In this document: one piece after another, positions 28,375 through 37,009 of the stretch
Layout: each line of letters starts with the position of its first letter
Numbering within the stretch: the stretch's first letter is position 1
Source: an uncultured Bacilli bacterium
Lineage (GTDB): Bacteria; Bacillota_I; Bacilli_A; RF39; UBA660
DNA length: 56,998 bases
NCBI GenBank assembly: GCA_944350315.1
Contig: CALVON010000029.1
Coordinates: forward strand, 1-56,998
Direction of reading: 5' to 3'
Translations under genes and position numbers: made by a program
Notes under the pieces: model-generated
The model's database searches: none
What the model was told of the DNA's origin: nothing
Seen by the model: only the letters and a program-made list of their open reading frames with translations

Positions 28375-29199
28375 TCACCTACTTATAAATTTTATGTAAT
28401 TTTCATATCTGCTTTTTAATATTTTATTTTGCTTTACTAACTCAATGATAAAGCAACCATCTTCGTTAATGTGTAGACAGTCATGATATTTGCAGTGGCA
28501 TAGATTGTCAAACATTTCTTTCATGTTGTCTCTAATATCTATTTTACTCATATTTATAAAATCAATTTTGGAAAATCCTGGCGTGTCTGCAATGTAAAAA
28601 TTTTTAATTTTAAATAATTCAGTATGTCTTGTCGTGTGTTTTCCTCTACCTAGTGATTGTGAAATTTCGGCGGTTTTTAGTGATAAATTTTTATCAATTT
28701 TATTTAGTAATGTAGATTTTCCCGCGCCGCTTTGACCAGTTAAGACAACTGTTTTATTGGCAATTTTTTTTGTTAAATCTTCTACTGATGTAGATATGTT
28801 ATATCCTATTTTTTGATAATAATCAATATATTTTTGAATATTTTGTTTTTCGCTTTTGTCTAATAAATCTAGTTTTGTAAAATAAATTATGGGTGTAATA
28901 TTGTTATATGATATAATTGTTAAATTTTTATCTAGTAGTGTTGTATCAAAGTCGGGAGATTTTACACTAGTTACAATCACGGCAACGTCAATATTGGCAA
29001 TTTTAGGTCTGATTAATTCATTTTTTCTTGCTTTTATTTTAAGGATATATTTTTGATTTTCATCAAATTCTACAATATCTCCTACTAAAGGAGTCTCTTT
29101 GTTTTGCTTAAATTTTCCACGAGCTTTACATAGGTAATTTTTTTCGTTAGATTCAATAGTATAATCATTACTTATATTTTTTATTATTCGACCAATCAT
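28375..29199 (-). CDS. rsgA: Ribosome small-subunit GTPase RsgA
   Basis: A 274-residue circularly permuted GTPase that checks late 30S maturation. An OB-fold occupies the first ~65 residues. The permuted G motifs follow: FTKLDL (G4), TGQSGAGKSTLLNKI (G1) and DTPGFSKI (G3), with the TTRHTEL switch. The C-terminal zinc site is CHCKYHDCLH...CFI. A GGAAGTG RBS precedes the ATG, 12 bases after prkC ends. In Bacillus this protein (CpgA) is a PrkC substrate and its gene has the same neighbours. Confidence 0.96.
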   Translation of the reverse strand: MIGRIIKNISNDYTIESNEKNYLCKARGKFKQNKETPLVGDIVEFDENQKYILKIKARKNELIRPKIANIDVAVIVTSVKSPDFDTTLLDKNLTIISYNNITPIIYFTKLDLLDKSEKQNIQKYIDYYQKIGYNISTSVEDLTKKIANKTVVLTGQSGAGKSTLLNKIDKNLSLKTAEISQSLGRGKHTTRHTELFKIKNFYIADTPGFSKIDFINMSKIDIRDNMKEMFDNLCHCKYHDCLHINEDGCFIIELVKQNKILKSRYENYIKFISR

Positions 29200-29211
29200 T
29201 TTTCACTTCCA

Positions 29212-31053
29212 TTATTCGTCACTTGTTTCATTATTATTTTCATCATTATTTTCATCTGGTTCATATACTACGTTTAGGGTAATTTTTTGCGTTACATTGC
29301 TTAATATACGATCACCGGCTTTTCTCGATTGGTCAATTATAATGGCATCTTTATATTTATCATATTCGCTTGATGGAATGGTTGTTTCATTGCTATCAAT
29401 TATTATGTAGGTTAATTCATATTCATTAGCAAAAGCAATAAAATCATTAAGTGTCCATCCTTCGTTAACCATATCTGGATATTCATCAACAATGTTTGGT
29501 AAATATAAAGTTATGGTGTCGCCTTCCTCAATTAATTGTTTGTCGTTATTTTCATTGAATGTAGGAGATTGATCAATAATAATGTTTTCTTTGTCTTTGT
29601 ATTTTTCTTTATCTTCTACGTCTTTTTTTTCTATTAATACATTGATTCCTAGTAATTCTAATTTAGCTTTTACTTCCGTATAATTTTTTCCAATATAGTT
29701 TTCTAGGTATGTATAATCACCGCCGATAGATTCATAGATAATTATTGTATCTCCCTTTTTTCTGGTAGATCCAGCTTTAGGTGAAGTTTTAATAACTATT
29801 CCAGTTTCAACTGTGTCGCTGTTTTCTTGTTCAGTTGAATATGTAAATCCTGAATTTTCTAATTTCTCAATAGCTTTTTCTAAGGTTAATCCCTCAACGT
29901 TTGGCACTATTACGTCTTCAACTTCTTTTGTGGTAATTAACCATGTAATTCCTAAAGTAATTAAGAGTATCAAGAAGAATGATGCTAAAATAACAATAAG
30001 TGTATTTCTTTTTTTTGGTTCTTCAAAATAATCTTCAATATCAGTTTGTTTCTTTTCATCTTTGTCGTTTTTTATCTCTGTTACTAGTTCATCGGTATCT
30101 TCGATTTCATCTTTTCTTTCTGTTGATATTTCTACCTTTTTTTTAGGTTTACTAATATTTTTAATGGGGGTATCATCATCAATATCATTTTCTGGATACT
30201 CAAAACTTATTTTTTTGTCGTTTGCATGTTCTTCTGTTAAGCAGTTTTTTAAGTCTTCATTCATTTCTTTTGCACTGTCATATCTATTTCTTGGATTTTT
30301 AGCAGTAGCTTTTAATAAAATATTTTCTACTGATTGTGGTATTGATGGATCTTGTTTTCTTATACTTGGTATTTTTTCTTTCATGTGTTTTAGTGCAATT
30401 TCAACGGCATTATCTCCTTTAAAGGGAACAGTTCCTGTTAGCAATTCATACATTAAAATTCCTAGGGAATAGATATCGCTTTTAATTGTTGCTCCTTTGC
30501 CACTTGCTTGTTCTGGGGGAAGATAATGGACACTTCCCATAACTGAGTTTGTTTGGGTGAGTTGCGTTGCGTTAAGGGCCATTGCTATTCCAAAATCAGT
30601 AATTTTGATTTTTCCATCATCTTCAATCATAATATTTTGTGGTTTAATATCTCTGTGAATAATATATGATTCGTGTGCATGAGAAATACCATCTGTTAAT
30701 TGTGTCATTATGTCGATTACTTCAGCTAAAGTTAACGATTCTCGTTTTTTTAGTAGTTGCTTTAGGGTTTTTCCTTCAATGTATTCCATAACTATGTAAT
30801 ATTGTCCATCTTCTTCTCCCACGTCATATACTTCAACAATGTTAGGATGTGATAAGTTTGAAACAGACAGTGCTTCTCTTTGAAACCTCTTAATAAATTT
30901 TTCATCTGATGATAAATCGCCACGCAATACTTTAACCGCAACTTTTCTATCTAATATTGTATCGTTTGCAAGATATACATTTGCCATACCACCTTCGCCG
31001 ATAGACTTTATAATTTCATATCTATCATTTATTTTTTGCCCCTTTGATAACAT
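29212..31053 (-). CDS. prkC: PASTA-domain Ser/Thr protein kinase PrkC
   Basis: A 613-residue membrane kinase that senses muropeptides or lipid II and signals growth or spore germination. The cytoplasmic kinase domain (residues about 10-270) has the GEGGMANVYLA glycine loop, Lys41, HRDIKPQN (Asp135) and DFGIA (Asp153). An acidic juxtamembrane linker precedes one membrane helix (about 351-373). Three extracytoplasmic PASTA repeats follow, the first beginning VPNVEGLTLEKAIEKL, and a Glu/Asn-rich tail ends it. Its ATG overlaps the prpC stop by one base. Bacillus PrkC has the same arrangement with three PASTA repeats. Confidence 0.97.
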   Translation of the reverse strand: MLSKGQKINDRYEIIKSIGEGGMANVYLANDTILDRKVAVKVLRGDLSSDEKFIKRFQREALSVSNLSHPNIVEVYDVGEEDGQYYIVMEYIEGKTLKQLLKKRESLTLAEVIDIMTQLTDGISHAHESYIIHRDIKPQNIMIEDDGKIKITDFGIAMALNATQLTQTNSVMGSVHYLPPEQASGKGATIKSDIYSLGILMYELLTGTVPFKGDNAVEIALKHMKEKIPSIRKQDPSIPQSVENILLKATAKNPRNRYDSAKEMNEDLKNCLTEEHANDKKISFEYPENDIDDDTPIKNISKPKKKVEISTERKDEIEDTDELVTEIKNDKDEKKQTDIEDYFEEPKKRNTLIVILASFFLILLITLGITWLITTKEVEDVIVPNVEGLTLEKAIEKLENSGFTYSTEQENSDTVETGIVIKTSPKAGSTRKKGDTIIIYESIGGDYTYLENYIGKNYTEVKAKLELLGINVLIEKKDVEDKEKYKDKENIIIDQSPTFNENNDKQLIEEGDTITLYLPNIVDEYPDMVNEGWTLNDFIAFANEYELTYIIIDSNETTIPSSEYDKYKDAIIIDQSRKAGDRILSNVTQKITLNVVYEPDENNDENNNETSDE

Positions 31054-31793
31054 TATTGTTCACCACTTTCTTTTTTTAAGTATGCAATTGATATATTGTC
31101 AGTTCCTCCTCTAGCATTCGCTTTATTTATTAACTTAATGACGGCTTTTTCAACTTCTGGGGTGCTATTTAGAGTTTTTTCTATTTGCTCATCAGTTAAC
31201 ATATTAGTTAGTCCATCACTGCATAAAAATAGTCCTTTTACTGATGTATCAATATCAAAAATATCTATTTCTATTGGATTATTAGCGCCTAGTGCTCTAG
31301 TTAATAAATTTTTACCTGGATGATTTTTAGCATTTTCTTCGGTTAATCTTCCATTGTTTATTAACATAGATACATAGGTATGGTCTTTTGTTACTTTGTG
31401 TAAATTATTATTTTTGATAACATATCCAGAACTATCTCCAATATTTCCATATAAAATGTAATCATTTGTTTTTAAGGCAATTACTAGGGTTGTTCCTAAT
31501 CCTTTGCTTTCAGGATGTTCTTTAGCATAATCAAAAATTTTGTTATTAATTTCTTTTACTATTTTTCTTAACCATTCAATTGAATCATCTTTTGAACCTA
31601 ATGAAGACATTTTATAAAAACTTTCTCTTATGTGATTTATGGCAATCATTGAAGCAACCTCTCCAGCTTTATGCCCACCCATGCCATCAGCAATTGCTAA
31701 AATAAATTCTTTATTATCATTGTTTATAATTGTAACGCTATCTTCGTTGTGCGATCTTACTTTTCCTGGATCTGTAAAATAAAATGTTTGCAT
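31053..31793 (-). CDS. prpC: PP2C-type Ser/Thr phosphatase PrpC
   Basis: A 246-residue PPM-family phosphatase that reverses PrkC phosphorylation. Metal-binding motifs are visible: the N-terminal DPGKVRSHNEDS, IADGMGGHKAGE, GDSSGYV, LCSDGLTNML and the final GGTDNISIAYL. AGGAGG lies seven bases before the ATG. It is immediately upstream of, and overlapping, its cognate kinase, and immediately downstream of rlmN. Confidence 0.97.
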   Translation of the reverse strand: MQTFYFTDPGKVRSHNEDSVTIINNDNKEFILAIADGMGGHKAGEVASMIAINHIRESFYKMSSLGSKDDSIEWLRKIVKEINNKIFDYAKEHPESKGLGTTLVIALKTNDYILYGNIGDSSGYVIKNNNLHKVTKDHTYVSMLINNGRLTEENAKNHPGKNLLTRALGANNPIEIDIFDIDTSVKGLFLCSDGLTNMLTDEQIEKTLNSTPEVEKAVIKLINKANARGGTDNISIAYLKKESGEQ

Positions 31794-31804
31794 TAATTTA
31801 CCTC

Positions 31805-32821
31805 CTACTTAGTTTTTGCTCTTAGTTGTCCACATGCGGCATCGACGTTTCCTCCGAATTCTTTTCTTATAGTAACGTTTATTCCACTTTTTTTAAGTAT
31901 ATCATAAAACGCTAAAATTTGCATCTTTTTTGTTCTTTTAAATTCAATGTTTTCTGTCTCATTATATGGTATTAAATTCACATAACAATTAATATTTTTC
32001 AGTAACAATGCTAATTCTTTTGCGCAGTCAAAACTATCATTAATATCTTTTAACATGATGTATTCAAAGGTTACTCTTCTATTAGTTGTTTTTATGTATT
32101 CTTTTATTGTATTTATAAGATCTTCTAATTTGTATACTTTGCTAATAGGCATAATTTTATTTCTAATTTTATCGTTTGGAGCATGTAGAGAAACAGCTAA
32201 ATTAACTTGATTGAAATCTTTCATAAATTTTTTTATTCCAGGAATTAGTCCACATGTTGATACAGTAATATGTCTAGATCCTAGATTAATGCCTTTATTG
32301 CATGTTATAATTTTTATAAAATTCATAATGTTGTCATAATTATCAAACGGTTCTCCTATACCCATTATGACAACATGAGTTATTTTTTGTTTTGTGTCTT
32401 TTTCAATTAGAAGAAATTGTTGAATTATTTCATAGGTTTCCAAATTTCTTATTTTTTTTAGTCTTCCACTTTCACAAAACTTACACCCCATATTGCATCC
32501 AACTTGAGATGATACACATAGACTAATTCCATAATTATGATACATTAAGACTGATTCTATCGTGTTTCCATCCTTTAATTCAAATAAATATTTTTTGACA
32601 TTAACGTCTTCTTGTTTCTTTTTAATTTTTATAAATGAAAATTCATAATCTTCTAATAATCTTTCTTTAACTTTATTGCTTAAGTTTGTCATGCTTGATA
32701 AATCATATACGTTTTTCTTATACATATATTCATATAACTGTGTGGCACGATATTTTTTATCATGGATATTTATAAAATAATTTTCTAGATTGTCATATGT
32801 AATGTTAAAAATGTTTTCCAT
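31805..32821 (-). CDS. rlmN: 23S rRNA / tRNA adenine C2-methyltransferase RlmN
   Basis: A 338-residue radical SAM methylase that makes m2A2503 in 23S rRNA and m2A37 in some tRNAs. The iron-sulfur motif is CNMGCKFC (Cys109, 113 and 116). GEPFDNYDNIM binds SAM, and the methyl-carrying Cys lies near the C-terminus in DAACGQLR. The length matches the family. It is the first gene of the minus-strand run rlmN-prpC-prkC-rsgA-rpe-clpC-queH, with AAAGGAAC upstream and a TATAAT-like -10 about 30 bases further up. Confidence 0.97.
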   Translation of the reverse strand: MENIFNITYDNLENYFINIHDKKYRATQLYEYMYKKNVYDLSSMTNLSNKVKERLLEDYEFSFIKIKKKQEDVNVKKYLFELKDGNTIESVLMYHNYGISLCVSSQVGCNMGCKFCESGRLKKIRNLETYEIIQQFLLIEKDTKQKITHVVIMGIGEPFDNYDNIMNFIKIITCNKGINLGSRHITVSTCGLIPGIKKFMKDFNQVNLAVSLHAPNDKIRNKIMPISKVYKLEDLINTIKEYIKTTNRRVTFEYIMLKDINDSFDCAKELALLLKNINCYVNLIPYNETENIEFKRTKKMQILAFYDILKKSGINVTIRKEFGGNVDAACGQLRAKTK

Positions 32822-32884
32822 AATATTGTTCCTTTCATTTTTATAATTATACCAAAAATATAAATAGTTTTAAAGTTATTTATA

Positions 32885-32913
32885 TTTACAAAATGGTGAA
32901 TAGTTGATAAAAT
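32885..32913 (+). promoter_or_regulatory. Promoter of the thioredoxin-like gene and trmL
   Basis: TTTACA at 32885-32890, a 17-base spacer and TAAAAT at 32908-32913. Transcription would begin near 32920, just after the first in-frame ATG at 32918, supporting the later start at 32936. Confidence 0.65.
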
Positions 32914-32935
32914 GTAAATGGAGATGATATTTTTA

Positions 32936-33460
32936 ATGAATAACAGTAGAGTAATTCCTAAGAAAAATTATATTATTTTAAGTGTGATAATTGTTGCTTC
33001 AGTAGTTTTGTTATATTATTTTTATATGTGGTTTTTAGCTTATAAAGATTCTAAAATTAATATGCCAATATTGGATAAATATGTTAATGTAATTAATTAT
33101 AATGAATTGGATAATTATATTGTTGAAAATCCTGATAGTATTATATATGTGTCAGTAACAGATGATAATAAAATTAAAAATTTTGAAGAAAAAATGGTAA
33201 ATTTATTTGAAAATGATGAATTGAAAAACGAAATTTTGTATATGGATATTACTGATGATATTAAAAACAGCAAAATAAAGAAAGAAATGAAAAATAAATA
33301 TTCGGTTAATTATACAAATATTACGAATGTTCCAAGTGTTTTAGTTTTTGAAGATGGTAATTTGAAATCGATATTTGATGTTGCTGATAGTGGATATAGT
33401 ATTAATAAATTAAAAACATTTATTAATAGTGTTGATTTTAAGGAAGAAGATTTAGATTAA
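32936..33460 (+). CDS. Membrane-anchored thioredoxin-fold protein without CXXC
   Basis: A 174-residue protein with a short basic N-terminus, one membrane helix (about residues 12-32, rich in Val/Leu/Tyr) and a thioredoxin-like domain outside the membrane. The fold is suggested by the strand IIYVSVTD, the helix KNFEEKMVNLF, ILYMDITDD, then NVPSVLVFEDGNLKSIFD, which contains the cis-Pro (VPS) typical of thioredoxins. The active-site CXXC is absent, so it is unlikely to be a dithiol oxidoreductase. It may be a binding or scaffolding protein. It ends directly before the trmL ATG. Confidence 0.75.
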   Translation: MNNSRVIPKKNYIILSVIIVASVVLLYYFYMWFLAYKDSKINMPILDKYVNVINYNELDNYIVENPDSIIYVSVTDDNKIKNFEEKMVNLFENDELKNEILYMDITDDIKNSKIKKEMKNKYSVNYTNITNVPSVLVFEDGNLKSIFDVADSGYSINKLKTFINSVDFKEEDLD

Positions 33461-33967
33461 ATGATTAATATAGTTTTGTTTGAACCAGAAATTCCTGAGA
33501 ATACAGGTAACATAATGAGAACGTGTGTAGCTACTGGTGCAAAGCTTCACTTAATTAGGCCATTAGGTTTTGCTCTTAATGATAGTATAATTAGAAGGAG
33601 CTCGGCTAGTTATATAGATAAAGTAGATTATGCTTTGTATGATGATTTTAATGATTTTTGTGATAAAAATGATGGAGAATATTATTTTTTTACTAGATAT
33701 GGTAAAAAGGCACATAGTGATTTTATATTTAACAAAGAGAAAAATATATTTTTAATTTTTGGGAAAGAAAGTACGGGTATTCCTAAAAATATATTGAGGA
33801 AGTATCTTGATAGGTGTGTTAGAATTCCTTGCAGTAGTGAGGTTAGATGTTTAAACGTATCTAATTGTGTAGCAATTGCTGTTTATGAAGTTTTAAGGCA
33901 GCAAGGATATTTAAACTTATCAAAAGTTGAACCATTTAAGGGAGAAGATTGGTTATTAGAGGAGTAG
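33461..33967 (+). CDS. trmL: tRNA (cytidine/uridine-34 2'-O)-methyltransferase TrmL
   Basis: A 168-residue SPOUT methylase that 2'-O-methylates the wobble base of tRNA-Leu isoacceptors. Diagnostic segments are LFEPEIPENTGNIMRTC, LHLIRPLGF, the knot region FGKESTGIP and the SAM-binding VRCLNVSNCVAIAVYE. The ATG directly follows the previous stop with no spacer, indicating translational coupling. A terminator follows. Confidence 0.95.
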   Translation: MINIVLFEPEIPENTGNIMRTCVATGAKLHLIRPLGFALNDSIIRRSSASYIDKVDYALYDDFNDFCDKNDGEYYFFTRYGKKAHSDFIFNKEKNIFLIFGKESTGIPKNILRKYLDRCVRIPCSSEVRCLNVSNCVAIAVYEVLRQQGYLNLSKVEPFKGEDWLLEE

Positions 33968-33998
33968 TCTTATTTAAAATATTTAAATAAGATTTTTT
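33968..33998 (+). terminator. Terminator after trmL
   Basis: TCTTATTTAAA...TTTAAATAAGA followed by TTTTTT, starting right at the trmL stop. Confidence 0.85.
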
Positions 33999-34031
33999 AA
34001 ATTTTATAATATTTTTTAGAAAAAAAATTAA

Positions 34032-34060
34032 TTGATAAACAAAAAAAATCATGATATAAT
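34032..34060 (+). promoter_or_regulatory. Promoter of the DUF951-AbgT-ychF run
   Basis: TTGATA at 34032-34037, a 17-base spacer and a perfect TATAAT at 34055-34060, about 50 bases before the DUF951 start. Confidence 0.75.
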
Positions 34061-34113
34061 TTTAGTATGTATTATGTTATAACCTTTGATTTTATAATGA
34101 AAGGACTGAAATT

Positions 34114-34293
34114 ATGAATTATAAGCTTGGAAGTATAGTTATTATGAAGAAAGAGCATCCTTGTAAAACTAATAGATTTGAAATTGTTAGAGTAGGAGCA
34201 GACATTAAAATTAAGTGTATAAATTGTGGAAGAATAGTTATGATGCCAAGAATAGAATTTAATAAAAAGATTAAAAAGGTGGAAGTAATATGA
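34114..34293 (+). CDS. DUF951 family small protein (YyzM-like)
   Basis: A 59-residue protein with clear DUF951 signatures: LGSIVIMKKEHPCKTNRFEI near the start, then GADIKIKCINCGRIVMMPR. Cys17, Cys35 and Cys38 suggest a small zinc- or nucleic-acid-binding beta fold; the function is unknown. AAAGGA lies upstream. The stop TGA overlaps the ATG of the next gene (ATGA). In Bacillus yyzM lies beside ychF; here an AbgT transporter separates the two. Confidence 0.92.
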   Translation: MNYKLGSIVIMKKEHPCKTNRFEIVRVGADIKIKCINCGRIVMMPRIEFNKKIKKVEVI

Positions 34294-35828
34294 AAAAGAA
34301 AGAAATTAGATTACATCCAGCACTATTGTTGTTGTTTTTAACAATAATTATTATGGTTGTTAGTAGCGTGGGAAATATTTTGAATTTAGAGACGACTTAC
34401 TATAATGTTAATAGTGTTACAGGTGATTTGGAATCACAAGTGGTTACAATAAATAATTTATTTAATAGGACGGGAATCCAGTATTTAGTAAGCAATATGC
34501 TATCTAATTTTATAAATTTTGCTCCTTTAGGAACGTTAATTTTAGGACTTATGGGAGTAGGTGTAGCATACAAATCTGGTTTTTTAAACTCTTTATTTAA
34601 ATGGTTAACTAAAGATAAACCTAAAAAGTTTTTTACTTTTTTAGTAGTGTTTTTAGGAGTTTTATCTTCTATGTTTTATGATGCGGCTTATGTTATTTTA
34701 ATACCAGTTGCGGCTATTTTATTTATGAATTTAGGTAGGCATCCTTCGGCTGGGATATGTGCTGCTTTTGCAGGAATATCTTTTGGATATGGTGCAAATA
34801 TAGTGGTAAATGGTGTTGATAATGTCTTAATTAATTATACACAAAGTGCTACAAAAATATTAGATCAAAATTATATAGTCAGTTTAAGCGGAAACATTAT
34901 TTTTATGTTTTTTGCAACAATACTAATTTCTTATTTGGGAATGGTTATTACAGAGAAATATGTCGTACCAAAATTAGGAAAGTATACTTTAGATGAGGAA
35001 GATGATATAGATTTAAGTACAGAAGTTAGTAAAAAAGAGAAAAAAGGAGTTATTGTTGCACTTTTATCTACTACTTTATTATGTTTAATTTTAATTTATT
35101 GTATTATTCCAGGTTTACCTTTTTCAGGACTTTTTCTTAATTTAAAAGAAAAAACATATGTTGCTCAATTGTTTGGGGATGGGTCATATTTTAAACAAGG
35201 TTCTGTTTTAATTTTTTCTGTATTATTTGGATTTTCTGGTTTTATTTACGGCCTTAGGGTAAAAACAATAAAAAATAATAAAGATATTATGAATAGCATG
35301 AGTTATTATCTAAAAGGTTTTTCTTCTTTGTTAGTTTTAATATTTTTTGCGGCACAGTTTTGTTTAATTTTTAAAGAGACTAATATTGGAATTTTTATTG
35401 TTGTTTCTTTATCTGAACTTTTAGATAATTTACAATTGTCAGGAATAGTTTTAATTATATTTACTTTTGTAATAATTTTGATAAGTACAATTTTTGTTCC
35501 TTCTTTAAGTACTAAATGGGCGATATTATCGCCGGTAATTGTTCCGATGTTTATGCAAAGTTCTTTTACTCCCGAATATGCACAAGCAGTTTTTAGAGCA
35601 GCAGATAGTTCAATTAAGGGAATTAGTCCTTTATTTAGTTATTTTGTAATTTTAATAGGTTTTTTACAGATATATAATAGTAAGAAAAAAAATGTGGTAA
35701 CATTAACTGATGCGATGAGTTTGATAGTTCCTTATACAATAGCTTTTTCTATTCTTTGGTTATTAATATTGATAGGCTTTTATATTATTGGACTTCCTTT
35801 AGGCTTCAATACTTCTGTTATGTTATAA
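34290..35828 (+). CDS. AbgT family transporter
   Basis: A 512-residue membrane protein with about 11-13 hydrophobic helices and a cytoplasmic Asp/Glu/Lys linker (about residues 235-253). It belongs to the AbgT family, whose characterised members import p-aminobenzoyl-glutamate (E. coli AbgT) or export sulfonamides (MtrF). Family features include LHPALLLLF at the start, NFAPLGTLILGLMGVGVA, MFYDAAYVILIPVAA, FGYGANIVVNGVD, and the late STKWAILSPVIVPMFM. With thyA, folA and fhs in the same window, salvage of folate breakdown products is plausible, but the substrate is inferred. It is translationally coupled to DUF951. Confidence 0.92.
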   Translation: MKKKEIRLHPALLLLFLTIIIMVVSSVGNILNLETTYYNVNSVTGDLESQVVTINNLFNRTGIQYLVSNMLSNFINFAPLGTLILGLMGVGVAYKSGFLNSLFKWLTKDKPKKFFTFLVVFLGVLSSMFYDAAYVILIPVAAILFMNLGRHPSAGICAAFAGISFGYGANIVVNGVDNVLINYTQSATKILDQNYIVSLSGNIIFMFFATILISYLGMVITEKYVVPKLGKYTLDEEDDIDLSTEVSKKEKKGVIVALLSTTLLCLILIYCIIPGLPFSGLFLNLKEKTYVAQLFGDGSYFKQGSVLIFSVLFGFSGFIYGLRVKTIKNNKDIMNSMSYYLKGFSSLLVLIFFAAQFCLIFKETNIGIFIVVSLSELLDNLQLSGIVLIIFTFVIILISTIFVPSLSTKWAILSPVIVPMFMQSSFTPEYAQAVFRAADSSIKGISPLFSYFVILIGFLQIYNSKKKNVVTLTDAMSLIVPYTIAFSILWLLILIGFYIIGLPLGFNTSVML

Positions 35829-35867
35829 TTTGTTTAGTAATAGTATTTTGATGAAAGAAGTGATTTT

Positions 35868-36968
35868 ATGAGTTTGACAGCGGGAATTGTAGGACTACCT
35901 AATGTTGGAAAATCAACACTATTTAATGCAATAACGAAAAAAAATATATTAGCAGCAAATTATCCTTTTGCTACTATTGATCCAAACGTTGGTGTAGTAG
36001 TTGTTCCTGATAAGAGAATGGCAAAGTTAGAAGAAATGTATATTCCTGAACGAGTTGTCCCGACGACGTATGAATTTACAGATATTGCCGGTTTAGTTAA
36101 GGGAGCTAGCTCTGGCGAGGGACTTGGTAATAAGTTTTTATCTCATATACGCGAAGTTGATGCAATTGTAGAAGTTGTCAGATGTTTTGATAGTAGGGAT
36201 ATTATTAATGTAAATGATACGGTTGACCCCATTAGAGATATTGAAATTATTAATGTAGAATTGATTATGTCTGATTTAGAAATAATTGATGGAAGAATTA
36301 ATAAAATTGGAAAAAAAGCTGAGATGACAAAGGACAAACGTGAGCTATTAGAAATTAATACTTTAAAAAAAATTAAAAGTTGCTTAGAACAGAATATCCC
36401 TGTAAGGAAAATTTCTTTGGATGAATCAGAAATTGATGTAATTAAATCATTTAATTTAATCACATTGAAACCAATAATATATGTTGCTAACGTTTCTGAA
36501 GATGATATATTAAAAGGAGGAAATGATTATTGCAAGCGTGTTTTGGATTATGCAGTGAAAGATAATAGCGAAATGGTTGTGATTTGTGCTAAGATTGAAA
36601 GTGAACTTTCTGAATTAAATGATGATGATAAAGAAGCTTTCTTAGCTGATTTGGGTATTAGTGAGTCTGGATTAGATCAATTAATAAAAAAGACTTATTC
36701 TTTGTTAGGTTTAGCTACTTTTTTTACAGTTGGTAGTGATGAGGTTCGTGCATGGACTTTTAAAGCGGGAACAAAAGCTCCTCAATGTGCAGGTATTATT
36801 CATTCTGACTTTGAAAAGGGATTTATTAAGGCAGAAGTTATGTCTTATGATGACTTAATTCTTTATGGTAGTGAAAAAGGTGTTAAAGAAAACGGTAAAG
36901 CACGCTTAGAAGGAAAAGATTATGTTGTTAAAGACGGCGATATTTGTTATTTTAGATTTAATGTTTAG
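35868..36968 (+). CDS. ychF: Redox-regulated ribosome-associated ATPase YchF
   Basis: A 366-residue OLA1/YchF P-loop ATPase that binds ribosomes. It has GLPNVGKSTLFNAIT (Walker A, residues about 8-22), DIAGLVKGASSGEGLGNKFL (G3 and switch), and the altered G4 motif NVSE in place of NKxD, which explains ATP preference. A coiled-coil insertion occupies about 125-190. The C-terminal TGS domain has FFTVGSDEVRAWTFKAGTKAPQCAG. AAAGAAGTG precedes the ATG. The gene lies downstream of DUF951 and AbgT. Confidence 0.97.
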   Translation: MSLTAGIVGLPNVGKSTLFNAITKKNILAANYPFATIDPNVGVVVVPDKRMAKLEEMYIPERVVPTTYEFTDIAGLVKGASSGEGLGNKFLSHIREVDAIVEVVRCFDSRDIINVNDTVDPIRDIEIINVELIMSDLEIIDGRINKIGKKAEMTKDKRELLEINTLKKIKSCLEQNIPVRKISLDESEIDVIKSFNLITLKPIIYVANVSEDDILKGGNDYCKRVLDYAVKDNSEMVVICAKIESELSELNDDDKEAFLADLGISESGLDQLIKKTYSLLGLATFFTVGSDEVRAWTFKAGTKAPQCAGIIHSDFEKGFIKAEVMSYDDLILYGSEKGVKENGKARLEGKDYVVKDGDICYFRFNV

Positions 36969-37009
36969 AAAATATTTAAAATATAAAAGTAGTAAAAGAA
37001 AGGAAATTT

